A stretch of DNA of 64,000 bases, from positions 264,153 through 328,152 of the forward strand of contig NZ_JAGSPK010000006.1 in NCBI RefSeq assembly GCF_018139565.1. The letters are read 5' to 3'. Shown here piece after piece: positions 17,079 to 26,940 of the stretch. Every line of letters begins with the position of its first letter. The first letter of the stretch is position 1. The DNA comes from Cognatundibacterium rivi (GTDB lineage: Bacteria; Pseudomonadota; Gammaproteobacteria; Burkholderiales; Burkholderiaceae_D). Under the pieces are notes generated by a model. It saw only the letters and a list, made by a program, of their open reading frames with translations, was not told the origin of the DNA and did no database searches. The position numbers and the translations under genes were made by a program.

Positions 17079-17980
17079 GCACGACCAGTATTGCAGCACC
17101 TTCAGCGGTCTCCGCACAACGCCGCGCCGAGCCTGCGATCAATCCGGCAGCCACGCTGGAACCCTTGTGGATACGCGTCACGCTGACATTGATTGCCTTC
17201 GCGTTTCTGAGTCTGTTTTTATTTGTACCGCTGGCGGCGGTATTTGCCGAAGCCTTAAAAAAAGGCTGGCAGGTGTATCTGGAAGCCATTGTCGAACCGG
17301 ATGCTTTATCGGCGATTAAATTGACGCTGATTGCGGCGGGTATTGCCGTACCGCTGAATCTGATTTTCGGCGTTGCCGCCGCCTGGACAATTGCCAAATT
17401 CGAGTTTCGCGGCAAGAGCGTTTTACTGACGCTGATCGATTTGCCGTTTTCCGTGTCGCCGGTGATTTCGGGTCTGGTGTATGTGTTGCTGTTCGGCGCG
17501 CAGGGCTGGTTTGGCGAATGGTTGCGCGATCACGATATCAAGATTCTGTTCGCAGTTCCGGGCATCGTACTGGCAACGATTTTTGTGACTTTTCCGTTTG
17601 TGGCGCGCGAGCTGATTCCATTGATGCAGGCGCAGGGCAGTGAGGAAGAAGAAGCGGCGCTGGTGCTGGGTGCATCGGGCTGGCAAACCTTCTGGCATGT
17701 GACTTTGCCGAATATTAAATGGGGTTTGCTGTATGGCGTGATCCTGTGTAATGCGCGGGCGATGGGCGAGTTCGGCGCGGTGTCGGTGGTGTCCGGCCAC
17801 ATTCGCGGCGAGACCAACACCATGCCTTTGCAGGTCGAAATTTTATACAACGAATACAACTTCGTAGCAGCGTTTGCAGTGGCTTCATTGCTGACCTTGC
17901 TGGCCTTGCTGACGCTGGCATTAAAAACGATCGTTGAATGGCGCACCAATGAGAGTCGCGCCCCCATTTCTGAAGAATAA
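17075..17980 (+). CDS. cysW: Sulfate/thiosulfate ABC transporter permease
   Basis: The start at 17075 is supported by GGAGG about ten bases upstream and by the ATGA overlap with cysT; an in-frame ATG at 17042 lies inside cysT. The 301-residue product has a variable Ala/Pro-rich N-terminus, a first membrane segment [40 protein letters not shown] and the EAA loop [45 protein letters not shown] is a CysW hallmark. It pairs with CysT to form the sulfate channel. Confidence 0.95.
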   Translation: MSTTSIAAPSAVSAQRRAEPAINPAATLEPLWIRVTLTLIAFAFLSLFLFVPLAAVFAEALKKGWQVYLEAIVEPDALSAIKLTLIAAGIAVPLNLIFGVAAAWTIAKFEFRGKSVLLTLIDLPFSVSPVISGLVYVLLFGAQGWFGEWLRDHDIKILFAVPGIVLATIFVTFPFVARELIPLMQAQGSEEEEAALVLGASGWQTFWHVTLPNIKWGLLYGVILCNARAMGEFGAVSVVSGHIRGETNTMPLQVEILYNEYNFVAAFAVASLLTLLALLTLALKTIVEWRTNESRAPISEE

Positions 17981-17995
17981 GCCGGAGCGAAAATC

Positions 17996-19060
17996 ATGAG
18001 TATCGCCGTTCATCAATTAAATAAACGTTTTGGTCAGTTTACCGCGCTGAATAATGTCTCGCTGGATTTTCCCGATGGCGAACTGACGGCCTTGTTAGGG
18101 CCATCCGGCTGCGGTAAAACGACTTTACTGCGTATCATCGCCGGTCTGGAATTTGCCGATAGCGGCCAGGTCTTGCTCGATGGTCAGGACGCCTCGCAAC
18201 AGCATGTGCGTGATCGTCAGGTTGGTTTTGTGTTTCAGCACTATGCCTTGTTCAAGCACATGACGATATTTGAAAACATCGCATTCGGTTTGCGGGTGAA
18301 GGCAAAAAACGTGCGGCCTTCTGAAGCGCAGATCAAAGAAAAAGTCACGAAGCTGCTGGAACTGGTGCAGCTGGACTGGCTGGCAGACCGTTACCCGCCG
18401 CAGTTGTCCGGCGGTCAGCGGCAGCGTATCGCGCTGGCGCGCGCACTTGCCGTGGAGCCGCGCGTGCTGCTGCTCGACGAGCCTTTCGGCGCGCTCGATG
18501 CGAAGGTGCGTAAAGAGCTGCGCCGCTGGTTGCGTCGTCTGCATGACGAGCTGCATGTGACCAGTATTTTTGTCACGCATGATCAGGAAGAAGCGCTGGA
18601 AGTTGCCGACAAGATTGTGCTGATGAATCAGGGGCAGGTCGAACAGGTCGGTGCACCTGCCGAGGTGTATCAGCATCCGGCGACACCGTTTGTATATGGC
18701 TTTCTGGGGAACGTGAACCTTTTCCGCGGCCGTATTCACGAAGGCATACTCGATGCCGGTGGCGTGCCATTTGAAGCGCCGGGCCATGCAGATACCAAAG
18801 ATGCATTCGGTACGGCGTATGTGCGTCCGCATGAATTTGAGATCGACCGCTACGCGCCCGGTGCCGAAGGGCTGGTCGTGCAATTGCGGCGCGTGCACAG
18901 CATAGGCCCGCTGGCGCAACTGGAAATGGAACGCGACGATAACGGCGATCTGGTCGAAGCGATGATATCAAGCGAACGCTATCTGCAATTACAACTGAAA
19001 GTCGGTGAGGCGCTGGTGGTCAGACCTAAGCGCTTGCACGTCTTTGTCGATAACCAATGA
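17996..19060 (+). CDS. cysA: Sulfate/thiosulfate ABC transporter ATP-binding protein
   Basis: CysA hydrolyses ATP to drive sulfate uptake. It begins [23 protein letters not shown], followed by Walker [11 protein letters not shown]-loop [20 protein letters not shown], signature [15 protein letters not shown], Walker [13 protein letters not shown] and the H-loop [14 protein letters not shown]. The C-terminal third ([11 protein letters not shown] onward) is a regulatory TOBE-like domain. The protein has 354 residues, in the family range. It lies 15 bases after cysW and 13 before cysB, so the four genes cysTWA-cysB are likely one transcript. Confidence 0.96.
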   Translation: MSIAVHQLNKRFGQFTALNNVSLDFPDGELTALLGPSGCGKTTLLRIIAGLEFADSGQVLLDGQDASQQHVRDRQVGFVFQHYALFKHMTIFENIAFGLRVKAKNVRPSEAQIKEKVTKLLELVQLDWLADRYPPQLSGGQRQRIALARALAVEPRVLLLDEPFGALDAKVRKELRRWLRRLHDELHVTSIFVTHDQEEALEVADKIVLMNQGQVEQVGAPAEVYQHPATPFVYGFLGNVNLFRGRIHEGILDAGGVPFEAPGHADTKDAFGTAYVRPHEFEIDRYAPGAEGLVVQLRRVHSIGPLAQLEMERDDNGDLVEAMISSERYLQLQLKVGEALVVRPKRLHVFVDNQ

Positions 19061-19073
19061 GCGGAGACTGACT

Positions 19074-20006
19074 ATGAATTTTCAACAATTACGCTCGATC
19101 AGAGAAGCATCCCGACGCGGCTTTAATCTGACCGAAGTAGCGAATGTGCTGTTCACTTCACAACCGGGCGTCAGCCGCCAGATCCGCGAGCTGGAAGAAG
19201 AGCTGGGCGTGGATATTTTTGAACGCAATGGCAAACGCCTGACTGGTCTGACTGAGCCCGGAAAAGGCATCCTTCCCATCATAGAACGTCTGCTGCTGGA
19301 AGCTGAAAATCTGCATCAGGCCGGCAGCGAATATTCCGATCAGACCAAAGGCACGCTGGCGATTGCGACCACGCATACGCAGGCGCGCTATGTGCTGCCG
19401 AAAGTGGTGCAGCAATTCCGTCAGGCGTTTCCGGAAGTACGCATCGCTCTGCAACAAAGCTCGCCGGAACACATCGCCGAATGGGTGATGTCAGGCAAAG
19501 CCGATATCGGTATTGCAACTGAGGGTTTATCGCAATTCAAGGATCTGGTGTCATTCCCATGCTACGAATGGAATCACGTGATTGTTGTGCCGGAAGGTCA
19601 TCCGCTATTGCGTAAAGAAACGCTGACGCTGGAGGATCTGGCGAATTATCCACTGATAACGTATGACGTCGGCTTCACTGGTCGCGGTCATATTGATGCA
19701 GCTTTTCTGGATGCCGGTCTGCGTACCGACATCGTGCTGACCGCGATGGATTCTGACGTGATTCAGCAATATGTCGCGCTTGGACTGGGCGTGGGTATTG
19801 TGGCGTCGATGGCGATAGAAACGAATCGCACCAATGGCTTGCGCACTATCGCTGCCGATCATTTATTCACGCCGAATGTGACGCGGCTGGCGGTACGGCG
19901 CGGCGCGTATTTGCGCACCTATACCTATGATTTTATCCGTCAGTTTGCACCGGCACTGAGTAAGGAAGACATACGTAAAGCAATTGCAGACGCTGACAAT
20001 AACTGA
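19074..20006 (+). CDS. cysB: CysB-family LysR transcriptional regulator
   Basis: The start at 19074 gives the conserved CysB beginning NFQQLRSIREASRRGFNLTEVA; GGAG lies upstream. The helix-turn-helix spans about residues 19-40 (LFTSQPGVSRQIRELEEELG), and the effector domain contains TTHTQARYVLP and GLGVGIVASMA as in CysB/Cbl. The length is 310 residues. CysB activates sulfate and sulfonate uptake genes with N-acetylserine as inducer in enterobacteria; here it closes the same locus. In Burkholderia a paralogue (SsuR) controls sulfonate genes, so this one might be that type. Confidence 0.92.
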   Translation: MNFQQLRSIREASRRGFNLTEVANVLFTSQPGVSRQIRELEEELGVDIFERNGKRLTGLTEPGKGILPIIERLLLEAENLHQAGSEYSDQTKGTLAIATTHTQARYVLPKVVQQFRQAFPEVRIALQQSSPEHIAEWVMSGKADIGIATEGLSQFKDLVSFPCYEWNHVIVVPEGHPLLRKETLTLEDLANYPLITYDVGFTGRGHIDAAFLDAGLRTDIVLTAMDSDVIQQYVALGLGVGIVASMAIETNRTNGLRTIAADHLFTPNVTRLAVRRGAYLRTYTYDFIRQFAPALSKEDIRKAIADADNN

Positions 20007-20092
20007 TTTGCCACCGGGTGTCGCTTATGCGGCCCGCGTAAAAACCGATTGCGTGTCTGAAGCGTGAAGGCTGAAAGACGCCGTGTACAATG

Positions 20093-20119
20093 GCCGCTTT
20101 TCCAGCGGCTATTTTTTTT
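20093..20119 (+). terminator. Rho-independent terminator after cysB
   Basis: The stem GCCGCT/AGCGGC with a five-base loop is followed by TATTTTTTTT. It would end the cys transcript about 90 bases after the cysB stop and just before rfaE2. Confidence 0.8.
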
Positions 20120-20147
20120 GCGCCGTTCTTTTTCTGAATGAATTCGT

Positions 20148-20627
20148 ATGCCTCAATTTGAACAAAAGATCTGTACCCGTGCTGCATTGGCCGAACGTGT
20201 TGCGGCATTGCCCAAACCCGTGGTGATGACGAATGGTGTCTTTGATATTTTGCATCGTGGTCACGTCACGTATCTGGCTCAGGCCAGAGAACACGGCGCG
20301 TCGCTGGTGGTGGCACTGAATACGGATGCTTCGGTCAGACGACTGGGTAAAGGCGATGACCGCCCGGTGAACACCTGTGCTGATCGCATGGCCGTGGTTG
20401 CGGCATTAGAAGCGGTCAGCCTGGTGGTGGATTTCGATGAAGATACCGCGTTGGAAGCCGTACTTAGCGCGCATCCGGATATTTATGTCAAAGGTGGCGA
20501 TTACGATATGAGTGCGATTCCGGAAGGGCAGGCAGTGCTGGCGTATGGTGGTCAGGTAGCAGCGATTGACTTTGAACACGATCGTTCCACCAGCAAGTTA
20601 CTGGCGAAAGTGCGGGCGCAGACCTGA
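20148..20627 (+). CDS. rfaE2: D-glycero-beta-D-manno-heptose 1-phosphate adenylyltransferase
   Basis: This is the nucleotidyltransferase half of the bifunctional HldE, here a stand-alone protein of 159 residues as is usual in betaproteobacteria. It forms ADP-heptose for the lipopolysaccharide core. The nucleotide-binding block is MTNGVFDILHRGHVTYL with the HRGH motif, followed by LNTDASVRRLGKG and YVKGGDYD; DRSTSKLL closes the site. No other LPS gene is adjacent. The nearest upstream signal is the terminator after cysB, so it likely has its own promoter. Confidence 0.93.
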   Translation: MPQFEQKICTRAALAERVAALPKPVVMTNGVFDILHRGHVTYLAQAREHGASLVVALNTDASVRRLGKGDDRPVNTCADRMAVVAALEAVSLVVDFDEDTALEAVLSAHPDIYVKGGDYDMSAIPEGQAVLAYGGQVAAIDFEHDRSTSKLLAKVRAQT

Positions 20628-20674
20628 CACCGGCGTCCGGCATTTCTGTAACGCCGGACACCGTTTTTCTCAGG

Positions 20675-21145
20675 TCAGGCGCCGCCGACAAAGCCGTTTT
20701 GGCGCCAGGCTTCGTAAATAACGACGGCGACGGTATTCGACAGATTCAGGCTGCGATTGTCTGGCCGCATCGGCAAGCGTATGCGCTGACTGAGCGGAAA
20801 AGATTCACGTAGTTCGGTTGCGAGTCCGCGGGTTTCTGCACCAAAGACGAAATAATCGCCGGGCTGAAATGCGACGCTGGAAAATGCCGTCGAGCCATGC
20901 GTGGTCATGGCAAACATTCTTTGCGCATCAGGTTGTTCACTGGCCAGAAACGCTTCCCAGTTTTTATGCACTTTCATCGTCGCATAATCGTGATAATCAA
21001 GACCTGCGCGTTTCATCTTGCTGTCGTCGAGTGGAAAACCCAGCGGTTCTATCAGATGTAGTTGTGCTCCGGTATTGGCGCATAAGCGGATGATATTGCC
21101 GGTATTCGGCGGAATTTCAGGTTCTACGAGGACGACGTGAAACAA
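20675..21145 (-). CDS. trmL: tRNA (cytidine/uridine-2'-O-)-methyltransferase
   Basis: TrmL methylates the ribose of the wobble base in tRNA-Leu isoacceptors. The 156-residue protein is a minimal SPOUT enzyme: HVVLVEPEIPPNTGNIIRLCAN at the start, FVFGAETRGL in the middle and LPMRPDNRSLNLSNTVAVVIYEAWRQ at the end, which form the trefoil-knot SAM site. The sequence VLVEPEIPPNTGN is specific for this subfamily. It lies nine bases after comF in the same direction. Confidence 0.94.
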   Translation of the reverse strand: MFHVVLVEPEIPPNTGNIIRLCANTGAQLHLIEPLGFPLDDSKMKRAGLDYHDYATMKVHKNWEAFLASEQPDAQRMFAMTTHGSTAFSSVAFQPGDYFVFGAETRGLATELRESFPLSQRIRLPMRPDNRSLNLSNTVAVVIYEAWRQNGFVGGA

Positions 21146-21154
21146 GGTGTTTCC

Positions 21155-21901
21155 TTAATAAATATGATGTGGGGTGCGGGCAAAAACATAATTGCTGACT
21201 TTGCGTGCGCCAAAACGTTTCAGCATTGTAGCGATTTCGTGCAGGGTCATGCCAGTGGTGATGACATCATCGACGATACCGATATGCCTGCCTTTGATGG
21301 TTTGCAACAGCTGATCGTCAGGGACAAAGGCATTTTTCACGTTGCGCATCCGCGCGTCGGGCGCAAGGCTGCTTTGTTTGGCGGTTTCCCGGGTTTTGCG
21401 CAATGCCTGCGGATGCAAGGGGATACCCAGATGTAGCGCCAGTGGTCTGGCTATTTCCAGTGCCTGATTGAATCCACGTTCTGTCAGCCGATTGTGGCTT
21501 AACGGAACAACGCAGAGCCAATCCGGCAACTCCTGATGCTGCTGGTGCAGAATCGCATCGCGCAGCATCGCTGCAAACACCGGGGCGAGCGCCAGATGAT
21601 GGCCGAATTTTAATGACAGTACCAGACGGTCTTGCGGCGCTTCATAGTCGCAGGCGACGATGGTGTTGTCGAACGCGGGTGGATTTTGCAGGCAGTCACC
21701 GCAACGCGGCGTATTGGCGCCCGGCGGCATGACTAAACCACATTGTTCGCAGCGGCATAGGTCGCGCGGAAAATAGCTGGTCAGGCATTGTTCGCAAATG
21801 ACATCCCGGTTCTGGGCATGACATAAAGCACAACTGCACGGCAGCAGTTGTGCCAAGGAAGCTTGCCAGCTTTTACGCCATATTTGCTGTAAGTACATCA
21901 T
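21155..21901 (-). CDS. comF: ComF family phosphoribosyltransferase-like protein
   Basis: The 248-residue protein carries an N-terminal zinc-finger region (CALCHAQN, CEQC, CRCEQCG, RCGDC within residues 20-80) and a C-terminal phosphoribosyltransferase domain whose PRPP loop is IGIVDDVITTGMTLHEIA. ComF-type proteins are needed for DNA uptake in naturally competent species; in others the role is unclear. It is divergent from bioC with about 90 bases between, as in many betaproteobacteria. No other competence gene is in the window. Confidence 0.93.
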   Translation of the reverse strand: MMYLQQIWRKSWQASLAQLLPCSCALCHAQNRDVICEQCLTSYFPRDLCRCEQCGLVMPPGANTPRCGDCLQNPPAFDNTIVACDYEAPQDRLVLSLKFGHHLALAPVFAAMLRDAILHQQHQELPDWLCVVPLSHNRLTERGFNQALEIARPLALHLGIPLHPQALRKTRETAKQSSLAPDARMRNVKNAFVPDDQLLQTIKGRHIGIVDDVITTGMTLHEIATMLKRFGARKVSNYVFARTPHHIY

Positions 21902-21990
21902 GCGTTTGCGCCTTCATGCAGCGGCCATAATCACAAGCGTGTAAACTCCCGCATTATCTCATTCAAACAGACGTCAAGATCGTTTTCCTT

Positions 21991-22905
21991 ATGCTCAGTG
22001 CACCTATCGACACACGGCTGGTTCGTCAGCTGTTTTCCCATCCGGCAAAAATCGCGGGATCTGATTTTTTACGTCGGGAGATCGCCGGGCGTATGCGCGA
22101 AAAACTGGAATTGGTGCGGATCACACCTGCGCAGATACTTGACGCTGGTTGTGGTGTTGGCGCTGATGTCGCTGAGTTTCAGCGTATGTACGCCGGAGCG
22201 CAAGTGCTGGCGCTGGATGCCGCACCGGCGATGCTGGCAGAGATACAGGAGCAACAACGGGCAGCGATGAGCGCGGTTGGCCGTTTGTTTGCAAAATTAA
22301 CACCGGCCGCTTTACGTGGCGAGCAGGGTGCCAATCTGATTTGTGGCGATTTTGCTAAATTACCTTTGCCATCGCAGTCACTTGATCTGATCTGGTCGAA
22401 TCTGGCCTTGCACTGGCATCCGCAACCCGATCTGGTGTTCGCTGAATGGCGCCGGGCCTTGCGCACCGATGGTTTGCTGATGTTTTCATGCTTCGGGCCG
22501 GACACTCTGAAAGAATTACGCCAGGCATATGCGGATGTTGATGAGTTTCCGCATACCCTGCCTTTTGTCGATATGCATGATTTTGGTGACATGCTGGTGA
22601 ATGCCGGTTTTTCCACGCCTGTCATGGATATGGAAAAAATCACGCTGACGTATCAGGATACCGGGAAGTTGCTGGCCGACGTGCGGGCGCTTGGCGGCAA
22701 TCCGTTGCTGAGCCGTCGTCAGGGGCTCAGCGGAAAGCATGCACATCAGGCGATGCTGAGTGCGCTGGAGCAGCAACGCGCTGCCGATGGCCGTATTGCT
22801 CTGAGTTTTGAAGTCGTTTACGGGCACGCTTTCAAACCGGTCAATAAGAAAACGGCAGCAGGCGAATCTATCGTCCGTTTCGATTTACCTAAGAAACGAC
22901 CGTAA
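21991..22905 (+). CDS. bioC: Malonyl-ACP O-methyltransferase, biotin synthesis
   Basis: BioC methylates malonyl-ACP so that the fatty acid machinery can build the pimeloyl chain of biotin. The 304-residue protein has the SAM motif ILDAGCGVGADVAEF near residue 50, a LDAAPAML acidic loop and SLDLIWSNLALHW, typical for BioC. FSCFGPDTLKELRQAY is also characteristic. There are no other bio genes next to it. A related role, methyltransferase in another pathway, is less likely given the motif set. Confidence 0.87.
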   Translation: MLSAPIDTRLVRQLFSHPAKIAGSDFLRREIAGRMREKLELVRITPAQILDAGCGVGADVAEFQRMYAGAQVLALDAAPAMLAEIQEQQRAAMSAVGRLFAKLTPAALRGEQGANLICGDFAKLPLPSQSLDLIWSNLALHWHPQPDLVFAEWRRALRTDGLLMFSCFGPDTLKELRQAYADVDEFPHTLPFVDMHDFGDMLVNAGFSTPVMDMEKITLTYQDTGKLLADVRALGGNPLLSRRQGLSGKHAHQAMLSALEQQRAADGRIALSFEVVYGHAFKPVNKKTAAGESIVRFDLPKKRP

Positions 22906-23136
22906 TTTGTTTGATCTGGATTAAAGAAGCATCTTAAAGTGATAAGCAAGCACTATTATTCGTTGTTTCATTTGCGCCAGATCATTGATTTCTTGTTTGT
23001 ATTCTGCTTGATATCCTTTTAAGTTACACCTTATACTCACGACGTTGTAGAAGTTGCCAGCACGCACTTTGTAACAATATTCCGCGTCCTGGTACGACAA
23101 ATTCATAAGAATTCTAAACGGGGTTTTGGGGATATC

Positions 23137-24309
23137 ATGAAACATGGAAAGCGATTAAAGTCGTTCATGCTGGGTGCCTCGCTCCTGGCGGCAGGACTGC
23201 CCGCGTGGGCAGTGGTCGACAGCCAGGGTGGACCGGCGGTACGCCAGTTAAATTTGCAAACACCTGTCACACAAATAGCGGAACAAATTTACTCGATACA
23301 TAACCTGATGCTGGTTATCTGTCTGGTTATCTTTGTCGCCGTTTTCGGAGTCATGTTTTACTCCATCCTGAAACACAGGAAATCTCTCGGCCACAAGGCA
23401 GCTTCCTTCCATGAAAGTACCACTGTTGAAATCGCATGGACTGTTGTGCCTTTTCTGATTGTGATCGGCATGGCGCTGCCAGCGACCAAAACAGTCGTGG
23501 CGATGAAAGATACTTCAAACGCCGACATTACAATTAAAGCCACTGGTATGCAGTGGAAATGGGGTTATGACTATCTGAAAGGTGAAGGCGAAGGCATTTC
23601 TTTCTTATCGACCTTGTCCACACCCCGCACCCAGGTTGGCTCTCCCGGCGTTGCGCCGACCGAAGCCCGTGGCGACAATTATTTGCTCGAAGTCGATAAT
23701 CAGGTCGTGGTTCCTGTGAATAAAAAAGTACGCATTATCACGACAGCTAATGACGTGATTCACTCATGGACGATTCCAGCTTTCGGTGTGAAGCAGGATG
23801 CGATTCCCGGCTTCGTTCGCGATACCTGGTTCAAAGCAGAAAAAATTGGTGTCTATCGCGGTCAGTGCGTTGAGCTGTGCGGTAAAGAACATGCATTTAT
23901 GCCTATCGTCGTGAATGTGGTTTCTGACGACGACTATAAAAAATGGGTCGATACCAAGAAAAAAGAAATGGCTGCCAAAGCGGATGATCCGAGTAAGGTC
24001 TGGACGGGCGATGAGTTAAAACAGCGTGGCGAGAAAGTCTATGCGGCTAACTGTGTTGCCTGCCATCAGGCGACTGGTAAAGGTGTTCCGGGTGCATTCC
24101 CTGCGTTAGATGGATCGCTGATCGTCAATGGCGTCAAAGTGGATCAGGTCGGTATTTTGTTGAACGGTAAAAATGCGATGCCATCTTGGAAATCCACTTT
24201 GTCCGACACGGAAATCGCGGCTGTTATCACTTATACCCGCAACAGCTGGTCTAACAAAGCTGCTGAAAATATCGTCCAACCAGCTGAAGTTCTGGCTGCG
24301 CGTAAGTAA
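23137..24309 (+). CDS. coxB: Cytochrome c oxidase subunit II with C-terminal cytochrome c domain
   Basis: Subunit II takes electrons into the aa3 oxidase through the binuclear CuA centre. An N-terminal signal peptide (cleaved near AWA-VVD) precedes two membrane segments (about residues 50-75 and 100-120). The aromatic cluster is [10 protein letters not shown], and CuA ligands are in [14 protein letters not shown] (about residues 241-254). Unlike short subunit II proteins, it continues into a class I cytochrome c domain with NCVACH (Cys306-Cys309-His310) and a Met ligand in KNAMPSW. At 390 residues this is the caa3-type form common in Burkholderiales. It is first in the cox cluster; 231 bases with no gene precede it. 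Confidence 0.96.
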   Translation: MKHGKRLKSFMLGASLLAAGLPAWAVVDSQGGPAVRQLNLQTPVTQIAEQIYSIHNLMLVICLVIFVAVFGVMFYSILKHRKSLGHKAASFHESTTVEIAWTVVPFLIVIGMALPATKTVVAMKDTSNADITIKATGMQWKWGYDYLKGEGEGISFLSTLSTPRTQVGSPGVAPTEARGDNYLLEVDNQVVVPVNKKVRIITTANDVIHSWTIPAFGVKQDAIPGFVRDTWFKAEKIGVYRGQCVELCGKEHAFMPIVVNVVSDDDYKKWVDTKKKEMAAKADDPSKVWTGDELKQRGEKVYAANCVACHQATGKGVPGAFPALDGSLIVNGVKVDQVGILLNGKNAMPSWKSTLSDTEIAAVITYTRNSWSNKAAENIVQPAEVLAARK

Positions 24310-24332
24310 ACGTACCGGAAACAGGAGACAAG

Positions 24333-25928
24333 ATGAGCACCACAACTGTTGATCACGCTCACGATCATTCGCACGACCACGCGCACGACCATCCTCATGG
24401 TTTCCGCCGCTGGTTGTTTGCCACCAATCATAAAGATATCGGTAGTCTGTATTTATGGTTTGCCTTCACGATGCTGTTATCAGGCGGTGTTCTTGCCCTG
24501 ATTATCCGCGCTGAGTTATTTCAGCCCGGGCTGCAATTGGTGCAACCTGAATTCTTTAACCAACTGACGACCATGCATGGTCTGATCATGGTGTTCGGCG
24601 CGATCATGCCGGCATTCGTTGGTTTCGCCAACTGGATGATTCCGCTGCAAATCGGTGCATCCGACATGGCATTTGCGCGGATGAATAACTTCTCATTCTG
24701 GCTGATGCCGCCCGCTGCGATTCTGCTGGTGTCGTCATTCTGGGTACCGGGTGGTGCAACCGCCGCAGGCTGGACGCTGTACGCACCGCTGTCGACACAA
24801 ATGGGACCTGGTATGGACATGGCGATTTTCGCAGTCCACATTATGGGTGCATCATCCATCATGGGCTCGATCAACATCATCACTACGATTCTGAACATGC
24901 GCGCTCCAGGCATGACGCTGATGAAAATGCCGATGTTCTGCTGGACCTGGTTAATTACTGCTTACCTGCTGATCGCGGTGATGCCGGTATTGGCTGGTGC
25001 GATCACCATGACCCTGACTGACCGTCATTTCGGCACGTCCTTCTTCAACGCTGCCGGTGGCGGTGACCCTGTGATGTATCAACACATTTTCTGGTTCTTC
25101 GGACATCCAGAGGTGTACATCATGATTTTGCCTGCTTTCGGTATTATTTCGCAGATCGTGCCTGCATTTGCGCGCAAGCCTTTGTTCGGCTATGCATCGA
25201 TGGTGTATGCAACTGCATCTATTGCGATCCTGTCGTTTATCGTCTGGGCGCACCACATGTTTACAACCGGTATGCCAGTGACGGCGCAGTTGTTCTTCAT
25301 GTATGCCACCATGCTGATTTCGGTTCCTACCGGTGTGAAAGTATTTAACTGGGTGGCGACGATGTGGAAGGGCTCGATGACTTTCGAAACACCGATGTTG
25401 TTTGCGGTTGGTTTCATTTTCGTCTTTACCATCGGTGGCTTTACCGGGCTGATACTGGCCGTGACGCCGATTGATATTCAGTTACAGGATACCTACTACG
25501 TGGTCGCGCATTTCCATTATGTGCTGGTTGCCGGTTCCCTGTTTGCTTTGTTCGCGGGTTACTACTACTGGAGCCCGAAATGGACAGGCTTCATGTACAA
25601 CGAAACCCGCGGTCAGATTCATTTCTGGTTGTCGCTGATCACTTTTAACATCACCTTCTTTCCTATGCATTTCCTGGGGCTGGCCGGGATGCCACGTCGT
25701 TATGCAGATTATCCGGCGCAATTTACTGACTGGAATACGGTTGCGTCAGTCGGCGCGTTTGGTTTCGGTCTGATGCAGGTGTATTTCATTCTGGCGGTCG
25801 TGATTCCTTCGATCAGAGGTGGCAAAGCTGCGCCGGCAAAACCATGGGAAGGAGCAGAAGGGCTGGAATGGACAGTGCCAAGTCCGGCACCGTTCCATAC
25901 CTTTGAAGAACCTCCTGTCGTTAAATAA
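24333..25928 (+). CDS. coxA: Cytochrome c oxidase subunit I
   Basis: Subunit I holds heme a, heme a3 and CuB and reduces oxygen to water while pumping protons. The protein of 531 residues has twelve expected membrane segments; marks include TMHGLIMVF with a heme a His, [17 protein letters not shown] with the His-Tyr crosslink site, [10 protein letters not shown] with two CuB His, and [11 protein letters not shown] with heme ligands. The N-terminus is extended and His-rich: between residues 8 and 23 Asp-His, Ala-His and similar pairs give eight His residues before [22 protein letters not shown] precedes the ATG. Confidence 0.97.
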   Translation: MSTTTVDHAHDHSHDHAHDHPHGFRRWLFATNHKDIGSLYLWFAFTMLLSGGVLALIIRAELFQPGLQLVQPEFFNQLTTMHGLIMVFGAIMPAFVGFANWMIPLQIGASDMAFARMNNFSFWLMPPAAILLVSSFWVPGGATAAGWTLYAPLSTQMGPGMDMAIFAVHIMGASSIMGSINIITTILNMRAPGMTLMKMPMFCWTWLITAYLLIAVMPVLAGAITMTLTDRHFGTSFFNAAGGGDPVMYQHIFWFFGHPEVYIMILPAFGIISQIVPAFARKPLFGYASMVYATASIAILSFIVWAHHMFTTGMPVTAQLFFMYATMLISVPTGVKVFNWVATMWKGSMTFETPMLFAVGFIFVFTIGGFTGLILAVTPIDIQLQDTYYVVAHFHYVLVAGSLFALFAGYYYWSPKWTGFMYNETRGQIHFWLSLITFNITFFPMHFLGLAGMPRRYADYPAQFTDWNTVASVGAFGFGLMQVYFILAVVIPSIRGGKAAPAKPWEGAEGLEWTVPSPAPFHTFEEPPVVK

Positions 25929-25938
25929 TGATTAAAGG

Positions 25939-25970
25939 CAGAGGTGCCGGATAATTTTCCGGCACCTCTG
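25939..25970 (+). other. Strong RNA hairpin between coxA and the small assembly gene
   Basis: CAGAGGTGCCGG pairs perfectly with CCGGCACCTCTG around an eight-base loop, starting ten bases after the coxA stop and ending seven bases before the next ATG. The bases after it are AATAAAA, not a T run, so it is a poor intrinsic terminator. It may protect the coxBA mRNA or set lower expression of the downstream assembly genes. Confidence 0.75.
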
Positions 25971-25977
25971 AATAAAA

Positions 25978-26085
25978 ATGAACAACGACAACAAACCTAA
26001 CAACTTACGCACTGCATTGATCCTGCTTTCTGTCGCGTTGATCTTCTTTATCGGCGTGTTTGTCAAACAGGGTTTATTGCGGTGA
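25978..26085 (+). CDS. Cytochrome oxidase small assembly protein (35 aa)
   Basis: A 35-codon frame opens just after the coxA hairpin: NNDNKPNNLRTALILLSVAL leads directly into a single hydrophobic helix (about residues 12-29), and the protein ends VKQGLLR. The polar N-terminus and one membrane span match the small assembly proteins annotated between coxA and ctaG in Burkholderiales. Its TGA is 13 bases before the ctaG ATG. No ribosome binding site is obvious because the hairpin occupies the upstream bases. Function is unproven; assignment rests on position, length and topology. Confidence 0.72.
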   Translation: MNNDNKPNNLRTALILLSVALIFFIGVFVKQGLLR

Positions 26086-26098
26086 AGCGGAATACCTG

Positions 26099-26689
26099 AT
26101 GTCCGGATCAGACGAAAACACGAAAACCGAAGCGCGTCAGCTGAATGCCAGAATGTTTGGCAAGCTGCTGCTGATCGCGGTCATGATGTTTGGTTTTGGC
26201 TATGCGCTGGTACCGATTTACAAACAGATTTGTGAATTGACCGGCGTGAATATCCTGACACCGAAGGATATTTCGTTAAAGGAAGTCAGCAATTCTCAAA
26301 TCGACAAAACGCGTGAAATCACCGTGGAGTTTGATGCGAACACACAAGGGCCCTGGCGTTTCCGCCCTACGGTTGCCAGCATCAAGGTGCATCCGGGTGA
26401 AATGACGCAAGTTGTTTATGAGGTGGTGAACAAGCAGCCTTACAAGATGGATGCGCAGGCAATACCGAGCTATGCACCGCAGCAGGCAAGTAATTACTTC
26501 AAAAAGATGGAGTGTTTTTGTTTTCAGCAGCAGACGCTGAATGCGAACGAGGCACGGCAAATGCCAGTGGTGTTTTACATTGACCCCGCGTTGCCGAAAG
26601 ACGTGAAAACCATCACCTTGTCATATACGTTTTTTGAAGTCGGTGGCAAGAGCAAGGTAGCAAGTTCAGGAGCACAAGGAAAAACATGA
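26099..26689 (+). CDS. ctaG: Cytochrome c oxidase assembly protein CtaG/Cox11
   Basis: Cox11 delivers copper to the CuB site of subunit I. The start at 26099 is chosen so that the protein begins with a short polar tail before a single membrane anchor (LLLIAVMMFGFGYALVPIY). The conserved copper motif ECFCFQQQTL is near residue 140, and the C-terminal DP.LP...ITLSYTFF strand is typical. The earlier in-frame ATG at 26060 lies inside the small assembly gene. The gene is 196 codons and overlaps the DUF2970 gene by four bases. Confidence 0.95.
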   Translation: MSGSDENTKTEARQLNARMFGKLLLIAVMMFGFGYALVPIYKQICELTGVNILTPKDISLKEVSNSQIDKTREITVEFDANTQGPWRFRPTVASIKVHPGEMTQVVYEVVNKQPYKMDAQAIPSYAPQQASNYFKKMECFCFQQQTLNANEARQMPVVFYIDPALPKDVKTITLSYTFFEVGGKSKVASSGAQGKT

Positions 26690-26901
26690 ATGATCTGAAG
26701 CAGGCGACGCAACGCAAGGTATCGTTTCTGGCGACGATGAAAGCGGTGTTCTGGTCATTTCTGGGTATCCGTAAGAAAAACGATTACGAGCAGGACGCCG
26801 CGCATCTGAATCCGGTGCATGTGATTATCGCGGGCATCATCGGTGCCCTGATTTTCATTTTCGTACTGGTGCTGGTCGTTAAGTCTGTCGTCGCAAAATA
26901 A
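26686..26901 (+). CDS. DUF2970 family membrane protein
   Basis: The 71-residue protein has the DUF2970 pattern: KVSFLATMKAVFWSFLGIRK near the start, HLNPVHVIIAGIIGALIFIF leading into a single C-terminal membrane helix. These small proteins are found between ctaG and coxC in betaproteobacterial oxidase clusters. No biochemical role is known; help in oxidase assembly is suggested by position. Its ATG overlaps the ctaG stop (ATGA). Confidence 0.88.
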   Translation: MNDLKQATQRKVSFLATMKAVFWSFLGIRKKNDYEQDAAHLNPVHVIIAGIIGALIFIFVLVLVVKSVVAK

Positions 26902-26940
26902 TAATTCGAGTAGTACATTCAAATGTATCGGGAGATGGAA

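Noticed and set aside
22921..23145. Minus-strand frame of 74 codons upstream of coxB
   Set aside because: It overlaps the coxB start, has no ribosome binding site and no family resemblance; the region is better seen as the cox promoter region.
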